Assembly (NCBI RefSeq): GCF_039540375.1
Contig: NZ_BAABEX010000031.1
Span: 1-64,000, forward strand
Length of the DNA stretch: 64,000 nt
Direction: 5' to 3'
Origin: Acidovorax_G lacteus
GTDB lineage: Bacteria; Pseudomonadota; Gammaproteobacteria; Burkholderiales; Burkholderiaceae_C
Shown: positions 29,123-38,592 of the stretch, piece after piece
How the letters are laid out: every line of letters begins with the position of its first letter
Position numbering within the stretch: the stretch's first letter is position 1
Translations under genes and position numbers: made by a program
Notes under the pieces: model-generated
Database searches by the model: none
What the model saw: the letters and a program-made list of their open reading frames with translations, nothing else
What the model was told of the DNA's origin: nothing

Positions 29123-32100
29123 ATGCATCCGCCTGACGGCCAGAGCCTGACCATGGGTGACCTCCAGGCATCGCAGGACCTCCGCCGGCTGGAAGCCTTG
29201 CGGTCTTACGCCATTCTGGACACCCCGGCAGAGGACAGCTTTGACCAACTGGTGCTGTTGGCTTCGGGCCTGTGCGGCACGCCGATGGCCGTGGTGAGCT
29301 TCATCGACCAGCATCGCCAGTGGTTCAAGGCTTCGGTCGGCGTGCCGATGGCAGAGACCGAACGGTGGATGTCGTTCTGCACCCACCTCATGCACAGTGC
29401 CGAGCCGGTGGTGGAGGTGTCCGACACCCATCAACACCCGATGTTCACCTCGCACCCGCTGGTGCTGGGCGAGCCGTACCTGCGGGCCTATGCCTGCGCT
29501 CCGCTGCGCAGCCCCGAAGGCGAGGTGGTCGGTACCCTGGCCGTGATGGATACGGTGCCCCGGGTCTGGCAGCCCGGGCAGACCCAGGGACTGGCCATCC
29601 TGGCACGCCAAGTCATGGTTCAGCTGGAATTGCGCCGCCAGCAGAGACTGCTGGCCCAGCTCGTCCGGGAGCGAGACCAGATGCACGCCGAACTGCGGGC
29701 ACAGGGCGAGGCACTGCAGGTTGCCGGACGCATTGCCCGTATCGGCGGCTGGATTGTGGAGTTGCCCAGCATGCAACTGACCTGGTCTCAGGACATTGCC
29801 CAGGACTTCGGACTGCTGCGCCGGGTTGGTTCGGTGGCCCAGATCCTGGCGTTGTTTGCCCCGGCCTACCGCGGCCGAATGCGGGAAGCCTTTGAGGGGT
29901 GCATGCGCAGTGGCCGCGCATTCGATGTGGAAGCCGAAGTAGAAGTGCCTGGCGCCGGGGCATTGTGGGTACGAACGGTGGGCCAGGCGGTGCGCGAGGC
30001 GAATGGGCGCATTGCCCGTATCCAGGGAGCGTTCCAGGATGTCTCGGAGCGGCATGCGGCCGAGACGGCGCTGCGATTGAGTGAAGAGCGCTTCCACCAT
30101 GTCGCCCGTGCCACCGCCGATGCCATCTGGGACTGGAATCTTGAATCGGATGCCATCTGGTGGAGCGATGGCATGCAGACACTGTTCGGCATCCCGCCCG
30201 ATGCGCTGGAGCCCGACAGTCGTTCCTGGACCGAACGCCTGCATCCCGAAGAACGGCGTTCGGTCGTGCACAGCATCGAATCGGTGATCCAGGGAACCCG
30301 CAACCACTGGTCGGCCGAGTACCGCTTCCGCCGCTACGACGGAAGCTATGCATGGGTGCTGGACCGGGGCTTCGTCATCCGCGATGCGCAACAACGCCCC
30401 CTGCGCATGGTGGGCGGCATGACCGACATCAGCGCCCAAAAACTGGCAGCGCTGGAGGCCCTGCGAGAAGCCACCTACCACGCAGAGTTGCTGCGCGTGC
30501 AGCAGCGCCTCTCGTCGCTGGACCTGGCCCTGCCCGAAGTGCTGGAGCTGGTCGCCCAAACCGTGCAGCAGCAGACGGGCGCCCGTGGCGCGATGGTGGA
30601 GCTGCTGCAGGGACGACAACTGGTGGCGCAGGCGTCCGCAGGAGACTTGGTGCGTCCCGTAGGCAACATGCTGCCGGTCGACAAGAGCATTCTGTGGCCT
30701 GCCCTGCACCGCGGCGAGACCGTGGTCTGCAACGACACCTGGGCGGCCGGATGGGACATGGAATCCATGCCGCACCGACACGGCGTGCGATCCGTGATGG
30801 CAGTTCCGCTGCGGGATGGCCACGAGGTAGTGGGCTCGCTGAAGGTCACCTCCGACGAGGTGAATGCCTTTTCACGGCGGGATGTAGAGCGCCTGGAGAT
30901 CCTGACTGAGTCGCTGGGTGCCATGGTCAAGCTGCGCCATGTGGCTGGACGTTTGCACGCCTCAGAACACCAGTACCGGATGCTGTTCGACGCGCACCCG
31001 CATCCGATGTGGGTGTACGACCAGCAGAGCTTGCGACTCCTGGCGGCCAACCGTGCCATGGTTGAGCACTATGGGTACACAGAGGCCCAGTTGCTCGCAC
31101 TGCGCATGACCGATCTGGCTCCGGAGGCTGAGGCCCACGCGTTGGAGCAGCAGTTGCTGGCGGTGCCTGGTGGACGCACCGGACGGCTGGGCGTACAGCG
31201 CCATCGCCGCAGGGACGGCAGCCAGATCGAAGTCGAGGTGTCGATTGGGCACATCAGCTTTGACGGCCGACCAGCCTGCCAGGTGCTGGCCACCGATGTC
31301 ACGGAACGACTGCGGGCAGAGCGTGAGCTGGCGCGCATGGGACGTGCCCAGCGACTGCTGGGGGCCTGCAACGAGGCACTGGTGCGCGCCACCTCCGAAG
31401 CCGCACTGCTGCGCTCGGTGTGCCAGATTGCCGTGGACATTGGTGGCTACCGCATGGGCTGGGTGGGGTTCGCGCGAGACGATGAGCGCAAGTCCATCGA
31501 ACCAGCCGCATTCGCAGGCCCCTACCAGGAGTATCTGCAATCGCTGCAACTGAGCTGGTCGGCTGACCATCCGTCTGGCCAGGGCCCCGCGGGCATCGCC
31601 GTACGGACTGGGCAACCAGTGATCGTGCAAGACATCCGCACGCGGCCCGACATGGGGGGCTGGATGGAGCGGATGCTGCAGCATGGCTTTCACGCCATCA
31701 TCTGTCTGCCGCTGCGCGAGCGGGAGCGGACATTCGGGCTGCTGTACCTGTATGCCCCTGAGATTCTGCAGATCAGCTCTGAGGAAGCCGCGCTGCTGCA
31801 GGAGTTGGCGAACGATCTGGCGTTCGGCATCACCAGCCTGCGCGCGCAACAGGCACGGGAGCGCTTGCAGAACGCAGTGGTCAAGGTGGCTGCTGCCGTG
31901 TCGGCCAGCACAGGCACCGAGTTCTTTGTGCAGCTGGTGCGCAACATGGAAGAAGCGCTTGGCGCCCAAGCCGGCTGCGTTGCGCGGCTGCTTCCCTCAC
32001 GGCAAGGAGAGCCTGCACGGGCCATGACGGTGGCCACGATGGTCCAGGGCCAATTGCTGCCCAATGCCGAGTATGCGCTCGACGGCACCCCGAGCCTTCA

Positions 32101-34030
32101 GTTGCTCACGCACCGCCACCATGTAGTAACGCGGCAGATCCGCCTGTCCTATCCCGATGCCCCGGTGCTGCGATTGGTCGAAGCCGAGGCGTATGTCGGC
32201 CAGCAGCTGTGTAACGCCGATGGCGATGTCGTCGGACTGATCTTTGTGCTGTTCCGAGAGCCACTGGAAGACCCGGACTTCATCACCTCCACGCTGCAGA
32301 TCTTTGCCGCGCGTGCCTCCGCTGAGATCGACCGGCAAAACGCCGACCTGCGCATCCGCCACCAGGCCTCGCTGCTCGACAAGGCCCAGGACGCGATCAT
32401 CGTGCGCGATCTCGATCACCGCATCATCTACTGGAACAAAAGTGCGGAGCGCTTGTACGGCTGGAGCCAACTGCAGGTTCTGGGCCAGCCCATCGACAAG
32501 CTGCTGTATGAAGATGCGGCTCCGTTCATGCGCGCGACGGCCATCACGCTCGAACAGGGCGAGTGGACCGGCGAGATCGTGCAGCGCCACCGGGATGGCA
32601 GCACCATCGAGGTGGAGGGTCGCTGGACGCTGGTACGCGACGATGCCGGGCGGCCACAGTCCATCCTTGCGATCAACACCGACATCCGCCACCGCAAGGC
32701 CATCGAGCGCGAGATCCAGCGGCTGGCCTTCTACGACCCTTTGACAGGCCTGCCGAACCGGGTGCTGCTGATGGAGCGCATGCACCAGGCGCTGGCCTCG
32801 GCCCAGCGACACCGCCGGGGCGGGGCGCTGCTGTTCATCGACCTCGACAACTTCAAGACCCTGAACGACACCCTCGGGCACGACCAGGGCGATCTTCTGC
32901 TGCAACAGGTGGCCCAACGCCTGAACACCTGCGTACGCAACGTCGACACCGTGGCGCGACTGGGGGGCGACGAGTTCGTGGTCATGCTGGAAGAACTGAG
33001 TGCCAAGCCCCACGAGTTGGCGCTTCAGGCGCGAAGCGTCGGCGAAAAAATCCTGGGCATGCTGTCCATCCCGTATGCCCTGACCGGATACCAGTACCGC
33101 AGCACCCCCAGCATCGGCATCGCACCGTTCCATGGCGATCACACCAATGTGGGGGAACTGCTCAAGCAGGCCGACTTGGCGATGTATCAGGCCAAGACAG
33201 CCGGCCGGCACACCTTGCGCTTCTTTGACCCCGACATGCAGGCTGTGGTGACCACGCGCGCCGCCCTGGAGGTCGATTTGCGCAATGCGCTGGCGCAGAA
33301 CGAACTTCTGCTGCACTTTCAGCCCCAGATGCATGCACAGCGCGGTTGTGTCGGCGTCGAGGCGCTGGTGCGCTGGGCGCACCCAGAACGGGGTATGGTC
33401 TCGCCCGGGCAGTTCATTCCCCTGGCAGAGGAAACCGGACTGATCCTGCCCCTGGGGCGTTGGGTGCTCCAAAGCGCCTGCACCCTGCTGGCACGCTGGC
33501 AGTCCGATCCGACGCTGTCGCATCTCACGATGGCGGTGAACGTCAGTTCGCGCCAGTTCCGCCACGCCGGCTTTGTGGACGACGTGGCGCGCGTGCTGGT
33601 CAGTACCGGAGCACCACCAGGACAGCTCAAGCTGGAGCTGACCGAAAGCCTGCTGGTCGAAGACATGGAGGCCACCATTGCCACCATGGGGCAGCTCAAA
33701 GGGCTGGGCGTTGGCTTCTCGCTGGATGACTTCGGAACGGGATATTCCAGCCTGAGCTACCTCAAGCGCATGCCGCTCGACCAGCTCAAGATCGACCAGA
33801 GTTTCGTGCGCGATCTCATGACCGATCCGAACGATGCGGCCATCGTGGACACGATCATCGGCCTGTCACGCAGCCTGGGCCTGGAAGTGATTGCAGAGGG
33901 CGTGGAGACCGCTGAGCAGCGCGCCGTGCTGGCAGCAGCGGGTTGTGTGCTGTACCAGGGCTACCTGTATGGCCAACCCGCTGCAGCGGCCGCTGTCGAA
34001 GCCTCGATCAAATCGGCCATGCAGACCTGA
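29123..34030 (+). CDS. Very large soluble multi-sensor GGDEF-EAL protein
   Basis: A 1635-residue cytoplasmic c-di-GMP enzyme without transmembrane helices. Order: GAF (25-165), PAS (205-320), PAS (320-445), GAF (455-600), PAS (612-735), GAF (740-900), a weak GAF-like stretch (910-1065), PAS (1080-1195), GGDEF (1202-1375), EAL (1390-1630). The motif GGDEF is intact at 1281-1285 and EAL at 1413-1415, followed by DDFGTGYSSLSYLKR. At least six sensor modules imply integration of several cytoplasmic signals. An internal ATG at 29153 is an equally good start. It is the second dual-domain c-di-GMP protein within 15 kb. Confidence 0.93.
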   Translation: MHPPDGQSLTMGDLQASQDLRRLEALRSYAILDTPAEDSFDQLVLLASGLCGTPMAVVSFIDQHRQWFKASVGVPMAETERWMSFCTHLMHSAEPVVEVSDTHQHPMFTSHPLVLGEPYLRAYACAPLRSPEGEVVGTLAVMDTVPRVWQPGQTQGLAILARQVMVQLELRRQQRLLAQLVRERDQMHAELRAQGEALQVAGRIARIGGWIVELPSMQLTWSQDIAQDFGLLRRVGSVAQILALFAPAYRGRMREAFEGCMRSGRAFDVEAEVEVPGAGALWVRTVGQAVREANGRIARIQGAFQDVSERHAAETALRLSEERFHHVARATADAIWDWNLESDAIWWSDGMQTLFGIPPDALEPDSRSWTERLHPEERRSVVHSIESVIQGTRNHWSAEYRFRRYDGSYAWVLDRGFVIRDAQQRPLRMVGGMTDISAQKLAALEALREATYHAELLRVQQRLSSLDLALPEVLELVAQTVQQQTGARGAMVELLQGRQLVAQASAGDLVRPVGNMLPVDKSILWPALHRGETVVCNDTWAAGWDMESMPHRHGVRSVMAVPLRDGHEVVGSLKVTSDEVNAFSRRDVERLEILTESLGAMVKLRHVAGRLHASEHQYRMLFDAHPHPMWVYDQQSLRLLAANRAMVEHYGYTEAQLLALRMTDLAPEAEAHALEQQLLAVPGGRTGRLGVQRHRRRDGSQIEVEVSIGHISFDGRPACQVLATDVTERLRAERELARMGRAQRLLGACNEALVRATSEAALLRSVCQIAVDIGGYRMGWVGFARDDERKSIEPAAFAGPYQEYLQSLQLSWSADHPSGQGPAGIAVRTGQPVIVQDIRTRPDMGGWMERMLQHGFHAIICLPLRERERTFGLLYLYAPEILQISSEEAALLQELANDLAFGITSLRAQQARERLQNAVVKVAAAVSASTGTEFFVQLVRNMEEALGAQAGCVARLLPSRQGEPARAMTVATMVQGQLLPNAEYALDGTPSLQLLTHRHHVVTRQIRLSYPDAPVLRLVEAEAYVGQQLCNADGDVVGLIFVLFREPLEDPDFITSTLQIFAARASAEIDRQNADLRIRHQASLLDKAQDAIIVRDLDHRIIYWNKSAERLYGWSQLQVLGQPIDKLLYEDAAPFMRATAITLEQGEWTGEIVQRHRDGSTIEVEGRWTLVRDDAGRPQSILAINTDIRHRKAIEREIQRLAFYDPLTGLPNRVLLMERMHQALASAQRHRRGGALLFIDLDNFKTLNDTLGHDQGDLLLQQVAQRLNTCVRNVDTVARLGGDEFVVMLEELSAKPHELALQARSVGEKILGMLSIPYALTGYQYRSTPSIGIAPFHGDHTNVGELLKQADLAMYQAKTAGRHTLRFFDPDMQAVVTTRAALEVDLRNALAQNELLLHFQPQMHAQRGCVGVEALVRWAHPERGMVSPGQFIPLAEETGLILPLGRWVLQSACTLLARWQSDPTLSHLTMAVNVSSRQFRHAGFVDDVARVLVSTGAPPGQLKLELTESLLVEDMEATIATMGQLKGLGVGFSLDDFGTGYSSLSYLKRMPLDQLKIDQSFVRDLMTDPNDAAIVDTIIGLSRSLGLEVIAEGVETAEQRAVLAAAGCVLYQGYLYGQPAAAAAVEASIKSAMQT

Positions 34031-34064
34031 ACAGGGTCGTCAACAAGCACGCTGCGGCGCCTGA

Positions 34065-34640
34065 TCAAACGTTCGCCAGGGCCTGCTGCCGCAAACGCTC
34101 CACCAGAGGCAGATAGTGAGCAAGGTCGGGCGTGGCCCGCCCCGGCACCTTGGCATGGTCGTCGTAGCGGCGCAGTCGCACTGCTTCGGCCGCATACGCG
34201 TGCTTCAGAAAACCCGCGGCCTCTGCTGCCGAAAACACACCGCCCTGTTGCGCCAGGCTGTGCACCGATACCGGAGACAAGGAGGCGAAGTACCCAGGCT
34301 CAGCGTGGCACAGGTAACGCTTGGCCTCCACATGCAGGCGGATGGGCTCCAGCACCGCCTCTGGCAAAAGCCCCCGCAAGAAGGGCATCACGGTGTACTG
34401 GTGCAGATCGTCGGCATCGGCTGCAACGCCCGCAGGCCGCTCTGCCGCGCGTTCGGCCGCGATGAGATGGCCCAGGTCGTGCAGCAGACACGCGACGACC
34501 AGCACATCGCCTTCACCGGCCTGCTCGGCCCTGTGGGCGCATTGCAGCGCATGGTCCAGTTGGCTCACGGCCTCGCGGCCGTATTGGCGCGCGCCCTGCT
34601 CACGCAGCAAACGCTCGATGGTGTCCAGGTCCAGGGCCAT
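34065..34640 (-). CDS. PhnZ-like HD-domain phosphonate oxygenase
   Basis: A 191-residue HD-domain protein of the phosphonate-operon HDIG family that includes PhnZ, a diiron oxygenase cleaving 1-hydroxyphosphonates. Likely metal ligands are H30, H54 and D55 (LLHDLGH), with H80 and H103 further on. The Tyr-x2-Glu pair before the first histidine (Y20, E23 in QYGRE) matches the gate residues described for PhnZ, as I recall them. It begins 9 bp after phnE, at the end of the transporter operon. No PhnY-type hydroxylase is in the window, so its substrate is unclear. Nucleotide phosphohydrolase activity is the alternative. Confidence 0.83.
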   Translation of the reverse strand: MALDLDTIERLLREQGARQYGREAVSQLDHALQCAHRAEQAGEGDVLVVACLLHDLGHLIAAERAAERPAGVAADADDLHQYTVMPFLRGLLPEAVLEPIRLHVEAKRYLCHAEPGYFASLSPVSVHSLAQQGGVFSAAEAAGFLKHAYAAEAVRLRRYDDHAKVPGRATPDLAHYLPLVERLRQQALANV

Positions 34641-34649
34641 GGTGCGTCC

Positions 34650-35453
34650 TCAGACCAGCAGTTTGCGGATGCGCGCCGACACGAGGTCGATAGCGCTCAC
34701 GGTGACGATGATGATGAGCATTACCGCGGCCGTCTCGGCGTACTGGAAGCCGCGGATGATCTCCCACAGCACCACGCCGATGCCACCGGCACCCACCATG
34801 CCCACCACAGAAGCCGAACGCACGTTGGCTTCAAAGCGGTAGAGGGCGTACGAAATCCACAGCGGCATGACCTGGGGAATCACGCCATAGACGATCTCAT
34901 GAAGGGCCGAGGCCCCTGTGGACCGGATGCCTTCCACCGGTTGGGGATCGATGGCCTCCACCGCCTCTGAAAACAGCTTGGCCAGTGTGCCCGCCGTGTG
35001 AATCCACAGCGCGAGCACCCCCGCAAACGGCCCCAGTCCCACGGCCACCACGAACAGCATGGCGAACACCATCTCGTTGATGGCACGGAAGGCATCGAGC
35101 AGGCGGCGCACCGGTTGGTTCACCCACCAGGGCGCGATGTTGGACGATGCCAGCAGGGCCAGCGGCACCGCTGTCACAACGGCCAGCGCCGTGCCCCAGA
35201 CCGCGATCTGGAGCGTGACCAGCATCTCGGCCACGTACAGGCGCCACTGTGCAAAGTTGGGCGGAAAAAACTCGCTTGCGAACGTGGCCATGTTGCCCGA
35301 GTCGCGCAGCAACTCCATGGGGCGCATGTCCGCCCCTTCCCAGGAGCCGGCCAGCACCATGGCCACCACAGCCCAGGCAGCGTACCAGGCCCAGCTGCGG
35401 CGGGGCATGTCCGCCAGGGCCATGGCGGACGGAGAAGTCGTGGTCGAAGTCAT
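34650..35453 (-). CDS. phnE: Phosphonate ABC transporter permease
   Basis: A 267-residue inner-membrane permease with about six helices. The EAA loop reads EAVEAIDPQPVEGIRSTGASALHEIVYGVIPQVMPLW and the end is SAIDLVSARIRKLLV, as in PhnE. It forms the channel of the phosphonate importer with PhnC and PhnD. Gene order is phnC-phnD-phnE-HD oxygenase on one strand with short gaps. The first 20 residues are polar, and a start at one of the inner methionines is possible. Confidence 0.93.
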   Translation of the reverse strand: MTSTTTSPSAMALADMPRRSWAWYAAWAVVAMVLAGSWEGADMRPMELLRDSGNMATFASEFFPPNFAQWRLYVAEMLVTLQIAVWGTALAVVTAVPLALLASSNIAPWWVNQPVRRLLDAFRAINEMVFAMLFVVAVGLGPFAGVLALWIHTAGTLAKLFSEAVEAIDPQPVEGIRSTGASALHEIVYGVIPQVMPLWISYALYRFEANVRSASVVGMVGAGGIGVVLWEIIRGFQYAETAAVMLIIIVTVSAIDLVSARIRKLLV

Positions 35454-35481
35454 GGCGTCGGACTCGCGTGGAGGGGCGGGC

Positions 35482-36426
35482 TTACTTCAGCGCAGCCAGT
35501 TGCTGATCGATCTCGGCCAGCCGGGTCTGGCGGTCCGAAGCGGACAGCGTCGAATCGCCTTCCACACGGTTGCGCTTGGAGAACAGGTCCAGTTCGCGAA
35601 TGGGCTTGAGCTGGGCGTTGCTCGAGGGCTTGAAGCCGCTGAGCTTGGAGATCTTCATGACGATCTCCTTCTCGCGCGCATCGGTCTTGGCGTAGTTGTA
35701 GAAGAAGTTGCGGATCTTGGCCTTGGTGGCCTCGGGCAACTGCTTGTGCATGACCAGCGGGTCCAGCGGGATCAGGGGCGACGTCCAGATGATGCGGATG
35801 TCCTTGAACTTCTCGGGCTGGCGCTCCTTGATCTTGTCCAGGTTCTCGCTGTTGTTGGTGGCCACGTCCACCTGGCGGTTGGCCACCGCCAAGGCATTGG
35901 CCTCGTGGTTGGCATTGCGCACGACCTTGAAGTGGGCCTTCGGATCGATCTTGTTCTGCGCAAACACGTAGTAGCCGGGCACCAGGAAGCCCGACGTGGA
36001 GTTGGGATCCCCGTTGCTGAAGCTCAGGGACTTGCCGTTCTTGAGCACATCGTCCAGCGTACGGATCGGGCTTTCGCGGTGCACGATCAGATGTGAGGTG
36101 TAGCCCTCGGTGCCGTCGGCGTTGACCATCTGTGCAAACACCTCACCGTTGGCGCGGTCCACCGCCTCCATCGCCGATTTGTTGCCAAACCAGGCCACGT
36201 GTACCTTGTTGAAGCGCATGCCTTCGATGACCCCCGCGTAGTCGGGCGCGAAAAACGCCTTGACGGTGAGACCCGTCTGCTTGGCCATGTCGTCCAGCAG
36301 GGGTTGCCAATCGGACTTGAGATTCTGGGAGGACTCGGTGGAAATGATGCCGAAGTGGATGTCCTGGGCATGGGCAGAAGCAAGGCCCAGGGCCAGGCCC
36401 AGGGCAACAGCGATGCGTTTGATCAT
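35482..36426 (-). CDS. phnD: Phosphonate ABC transporter substrate-binding protein
   Basis: A 314-residue periplasmic binding protein. The signal peptide ends ASAHA near residue 20. Family motifs are FGIISTESSQNLKSDWQPLLDDM, APDYAGVIEGMRFNKVHVAWFG and FSNGDPNSTSGFLVPGYY, which line the phosphonate pocket. It delivers alkyl- and aminoalkylphosphonates to PhnE/PhnC. It lies 28 bp before phnE and 45 bp after phnC. Confidence 0.95.
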   Translation of the reverse strand: MIKRIAVALGLALGLASAHAQDIHFGIISTESSQNLKSDWQPLLDDMAKQTGLTVKAFFAPDYAGVIEGMRFNKVHVAWFGNKSAMEAVDRANGEVFAQMVNADGTEGYTSHLIVHRESPIRTLDDVLKNGKSLSFSNGDPNSTSGFLVPGYYVFAQNKIDPKAHFKVVRNANHEANALAVANRQVDVATNNSENLDKIKERQPEKFKDIRIIWTSPLIPLDPLVMHKQLPEATKAKIRNFFYNYAKTDAREKEIVMKISKLSGFKPSSNAQLKPIRELDLFSKRNRVEGDSTLSASDRQTRLAEIDQQLAALK

Positions 36427-36471
36427 GAAGAGACTCCGGAAAGCAAAGAGAAGGAAAGGAATCGACCGGTG

Positions 36472-37329
36472 TCAGGCCGCCACAGGCTGCGGCCACGCGG
36501 CCACGGGCGCCGCCACCGGTGCAGGGGCGGGGGCAGCCCCATGCAGGGAAGCGCTGCCATTGAGGATCTCGTCGGCCTGCATGCCATACAGGCTGCGCAG
36601 CAGGGCCGGGGTCAGTTCGCGGGCTGGGCCGTCGTACACCACCCGCCCCTGGTGCAAGGCCACCACGCGCGGGCAGTAGCGCAGCGCCATGTCGATCTGG
36701 TGCAGCGAGACGACCACCGTACAGCCGTCTTCGCGGTGGATGCGCGCCAGGATCTCCATCACCTTGCGCGACGATTCAGGGTCGAGCGAGGCAATCGGCT
36801 CGTCGGCCAGCACCACCTTGGCACCCTGCACCAGGGTCCGTGCGATGGCTGCGCGCTGCTGCTGGCCGCCCGACAGCGTGGATGCCCGCTGAGGGGCGCA
36901 CTCGGCAATCCCCACGCGCGCCAGCGCCTCGACCGCACGCCGCCGCTCTTGCGCCGGGAACCAGCGCGTCCAGCCACGCCACCAGGGCAGGCGGTGCAGC
37001 GAGCCCACGAGCACGTTCACCAGTACGGGCAGGCGGTCCACCAGGTTGAATTGCTGGAACACGAAACCCACCTGCGAGCGGATGCGGCGCACCTCGGGCT
37101 GGATGCGGCCATCGCGCTGCACGCACTGGCCGGCCACCTCGATGCGGGAGCCCTGCACGGCGTCGCCCGCCATGAGCCCGGCGACATGCCGCAGCAAGGT
37201 GGACTTGCCAGAGCCGGAGGCACCAATCAGCGCCACCATCTCGCCCTGGCGGATGTCGAGATCGATGTTCGACAGCGCGGTCTTGCCGTTGGCAAAGCGC
37301 TTGCTCAGTTTTTCAATGCGAAGGGCCAT
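36472..37329 (-). CDS. phnC: Phosphonate ABC transporter ATP-binding protein
   Basis: A 285-residue ATPase with Walker A GASGSGKST, signature LSGGQQQRAAIAR and Walker B VVLADEPIASLDP. It powers phosphonate uptake through PhnE. The last 30 or so residues are an alanine/proline-rich tail beyond the usual family end. GGAGACGATCC precedes the ATG. A TGTCTAGACA palindrome sits 19-30 bp upstream, so this gene probably starts its own PhnF-controlled transcript separate from phnG-M. Confidence 0.95.
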   Translation of the reverse strand: MALRIEKLSKRFANGKTALSNIDLDIRQGEMVALIGASGSGKSTLLRHVAGLMAGDAVQGSRIEVAGQCVQRDGRIQPEVRRIRSQVGFVFQQFNLVDRLPVLVNVLVGSLHRLPWWRGWTRWFPAQERRRAVEALARVGIAECAPQRASTLSGGQQQRAAIARTLVQGAKVVLADEPIASLDPESSRKVMEILARIHREDGCTVVVSLHQIDMALRYCPRVVALHQGRVVYDGPARELTPALLRSLYGMQADEILNGSASLHGAAPAPAPVAAPVAAWPQPVAA

Positions 37330-37347
37330 GGATCGTCTCCGGTCAAT

Positions 37348-37359
37348 CTGTCTAGACAG
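37348..37359. promoter_or_regulatory. Probable PhnF operator upstream of phnC
   Basis: CTGTCTAGACAG is a perfect 12-bp palindrome in the 105-bp gap between phnM and phnC. It shares TGTNTAGACA with the dyad in the phnG/phnF gap. This GT-N-TA-N-AC form is typical of HutC-subfamily GntR regulators, to which PhnF belongs. A GTTGTCAAC element lies some 30 bp further upstream. Confidence 0.65.
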
Positions 37360-37434
37360 CTTGGGCAGTGTCGGGCCCGTGTGTGAAAGTGCGTTGACAA
37401 CTTGGGGAAGCTTTTGTGAAGGCTGGCGTCCGCT

Positions 37435-38592
37435 TCAAAGCACGCGACGGCCTTCGCGCCACACCGCCCGCACCACGGCCTGGCGGCCGCCGCGCGGCAG
37501 GTCCACACAGCGCACCTGCACCAGATCGGCCCGCAGACCGGGCTCAATCGCACCGCGGTCGGTCAGCCCGCAGGCCTGCGCCGGGTTGCGCGTGACGGTG
37601 GCCACCGCCTGCGGCAGCGTGAGCACGCCGTCGTCCACCAGGCGCAGTACGGCGCTGAGCAGGCTGCCCGGCACGTAGTCCGACGACAGAATGTCCAGAA
37701 GTCCCAGGCGCGCCAGCTCCGCCGCTGCCACGTTGCCCGAGTGCGAACCGCCGCGGACCACGTTGGGCCCGCCCATCACGGTGCATAGGCCGCGCACATG
37801 CGCCGCCCGCGCAGCCACCACGGTGGTCGGAAACTCCGACACCGTCGCGCCCTCGGCATGGGCCTGTTCCACATGGGCTTCGGTGGTGTCGTCGTGGCTG
37901 GCCAGCGCAATGCCGTGCGTGCGGCAATAGTCCACGAAGTAGCTGCGGTGCGGCTGGGCGTAGCGGGCCTGCAGTTCGGCCGCATGCTCCACCTGGCGCA
38001 GAAACTTCTCCAGGCTCCAGCCCTTCTTGCCTGTGTAGTACACGCGGGCCTGTTCAATGTTTTCCCACTGGCGCTGTCCGGGCGTGTGGTCCATCACCGA
38101 TATCAGCGACAGACGGTCGTGGCCGTCAAAGGGCGCAAACAGGTCCACCGTGTTGGGCGCGGGCAACTCGCAGCGCACATGCAGGTGGTGGTCGGCGCGC
38201 AGCAGGTCTGACTTGGCGCAGTGGTCCAGCGTTTCGACCACGCCATGCCAGGTGCTGCCGCGCAGGCTGTCCGGGTCTGCATCGCCCACGCCCAGCGCAT
38301 CGAACACCGTGGTGATGCCGGCGGCCGCAATTTCGGCATCGTGTGCGAGCAGCGCAGGCATTTCGGCCCACTGCACCTTGGGGCGGGGCATCAGGTGGCG
38401 CTCGAAATTGTCGGTGTGGATCTCGACCAGGCCCGGCAGCAGGTAGTCGCCTTCCAGGTCGTGGCCCACAAGGCTGGACGCGGCGCCGCTGTCGATGGCG
38501 GCGATGCGGCCGTCCTCGACCCGCAGGCTGCCTGTGATGACGTCGTCGGCCAGCACGATGCGGCCATTGCGGAAGGTGAGTGGGGGGGTCAT
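37435..38592 (-). CDS. phnM: Ribose-1-(alkylphosphonate) 5-triphosphate diphosphatase
   Basis: A 385-residue amidohydrolase-fold enzyme removing pyrophosphate from alkylphosphonate ribose triphosphate in the C-P lyase pathway. PhnM motifs are LLPGLVEIHTDNFERHLMPRP, ADHHLHVRCELPAPNT, ISVMDHTPGQRQ and LASHDDTTEAHVEQAHAEG. The HTDN and SHDD stretches carry metal-binding residues. Its ATG overlaps the phnL stop by 4 bp. It ends the phnG-M series. Confidence 0.95.
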   Translation of the reverse strand: MTPPLTFRNGRIVLADDVITGSLRVEDGRIAAIDSGAASSLVGHDLEGDYLLPGLVEIHTDNFERHLMPRPKVQWAEMPALLAHDAEIAAAGITTVFDALGVGDADPDSLRGSTWHGVVETLDHCAKSDLLRADHHLHVRCELPAPNTVDLFAPFDGHDRLSLISVMDHTPGQRQWENIEQARVYYTGKKGWSLEKFLRQVEHAAELQARYAQPHRSYFVDYCRTHGIALASHDDTTEAHVEQAHAEGATVSEFPTTVVAARAAHVRGLCTVMGGPNVVRGGSHSGNVAAAELARLGLLDILSSDYVPGSLLSAVLRLVDDGVLTLPQAVATVTRNPAQACGLTDRGAIEPGLRADLVQVRCVDLPRGGRQAVVRAVWREGRRVL

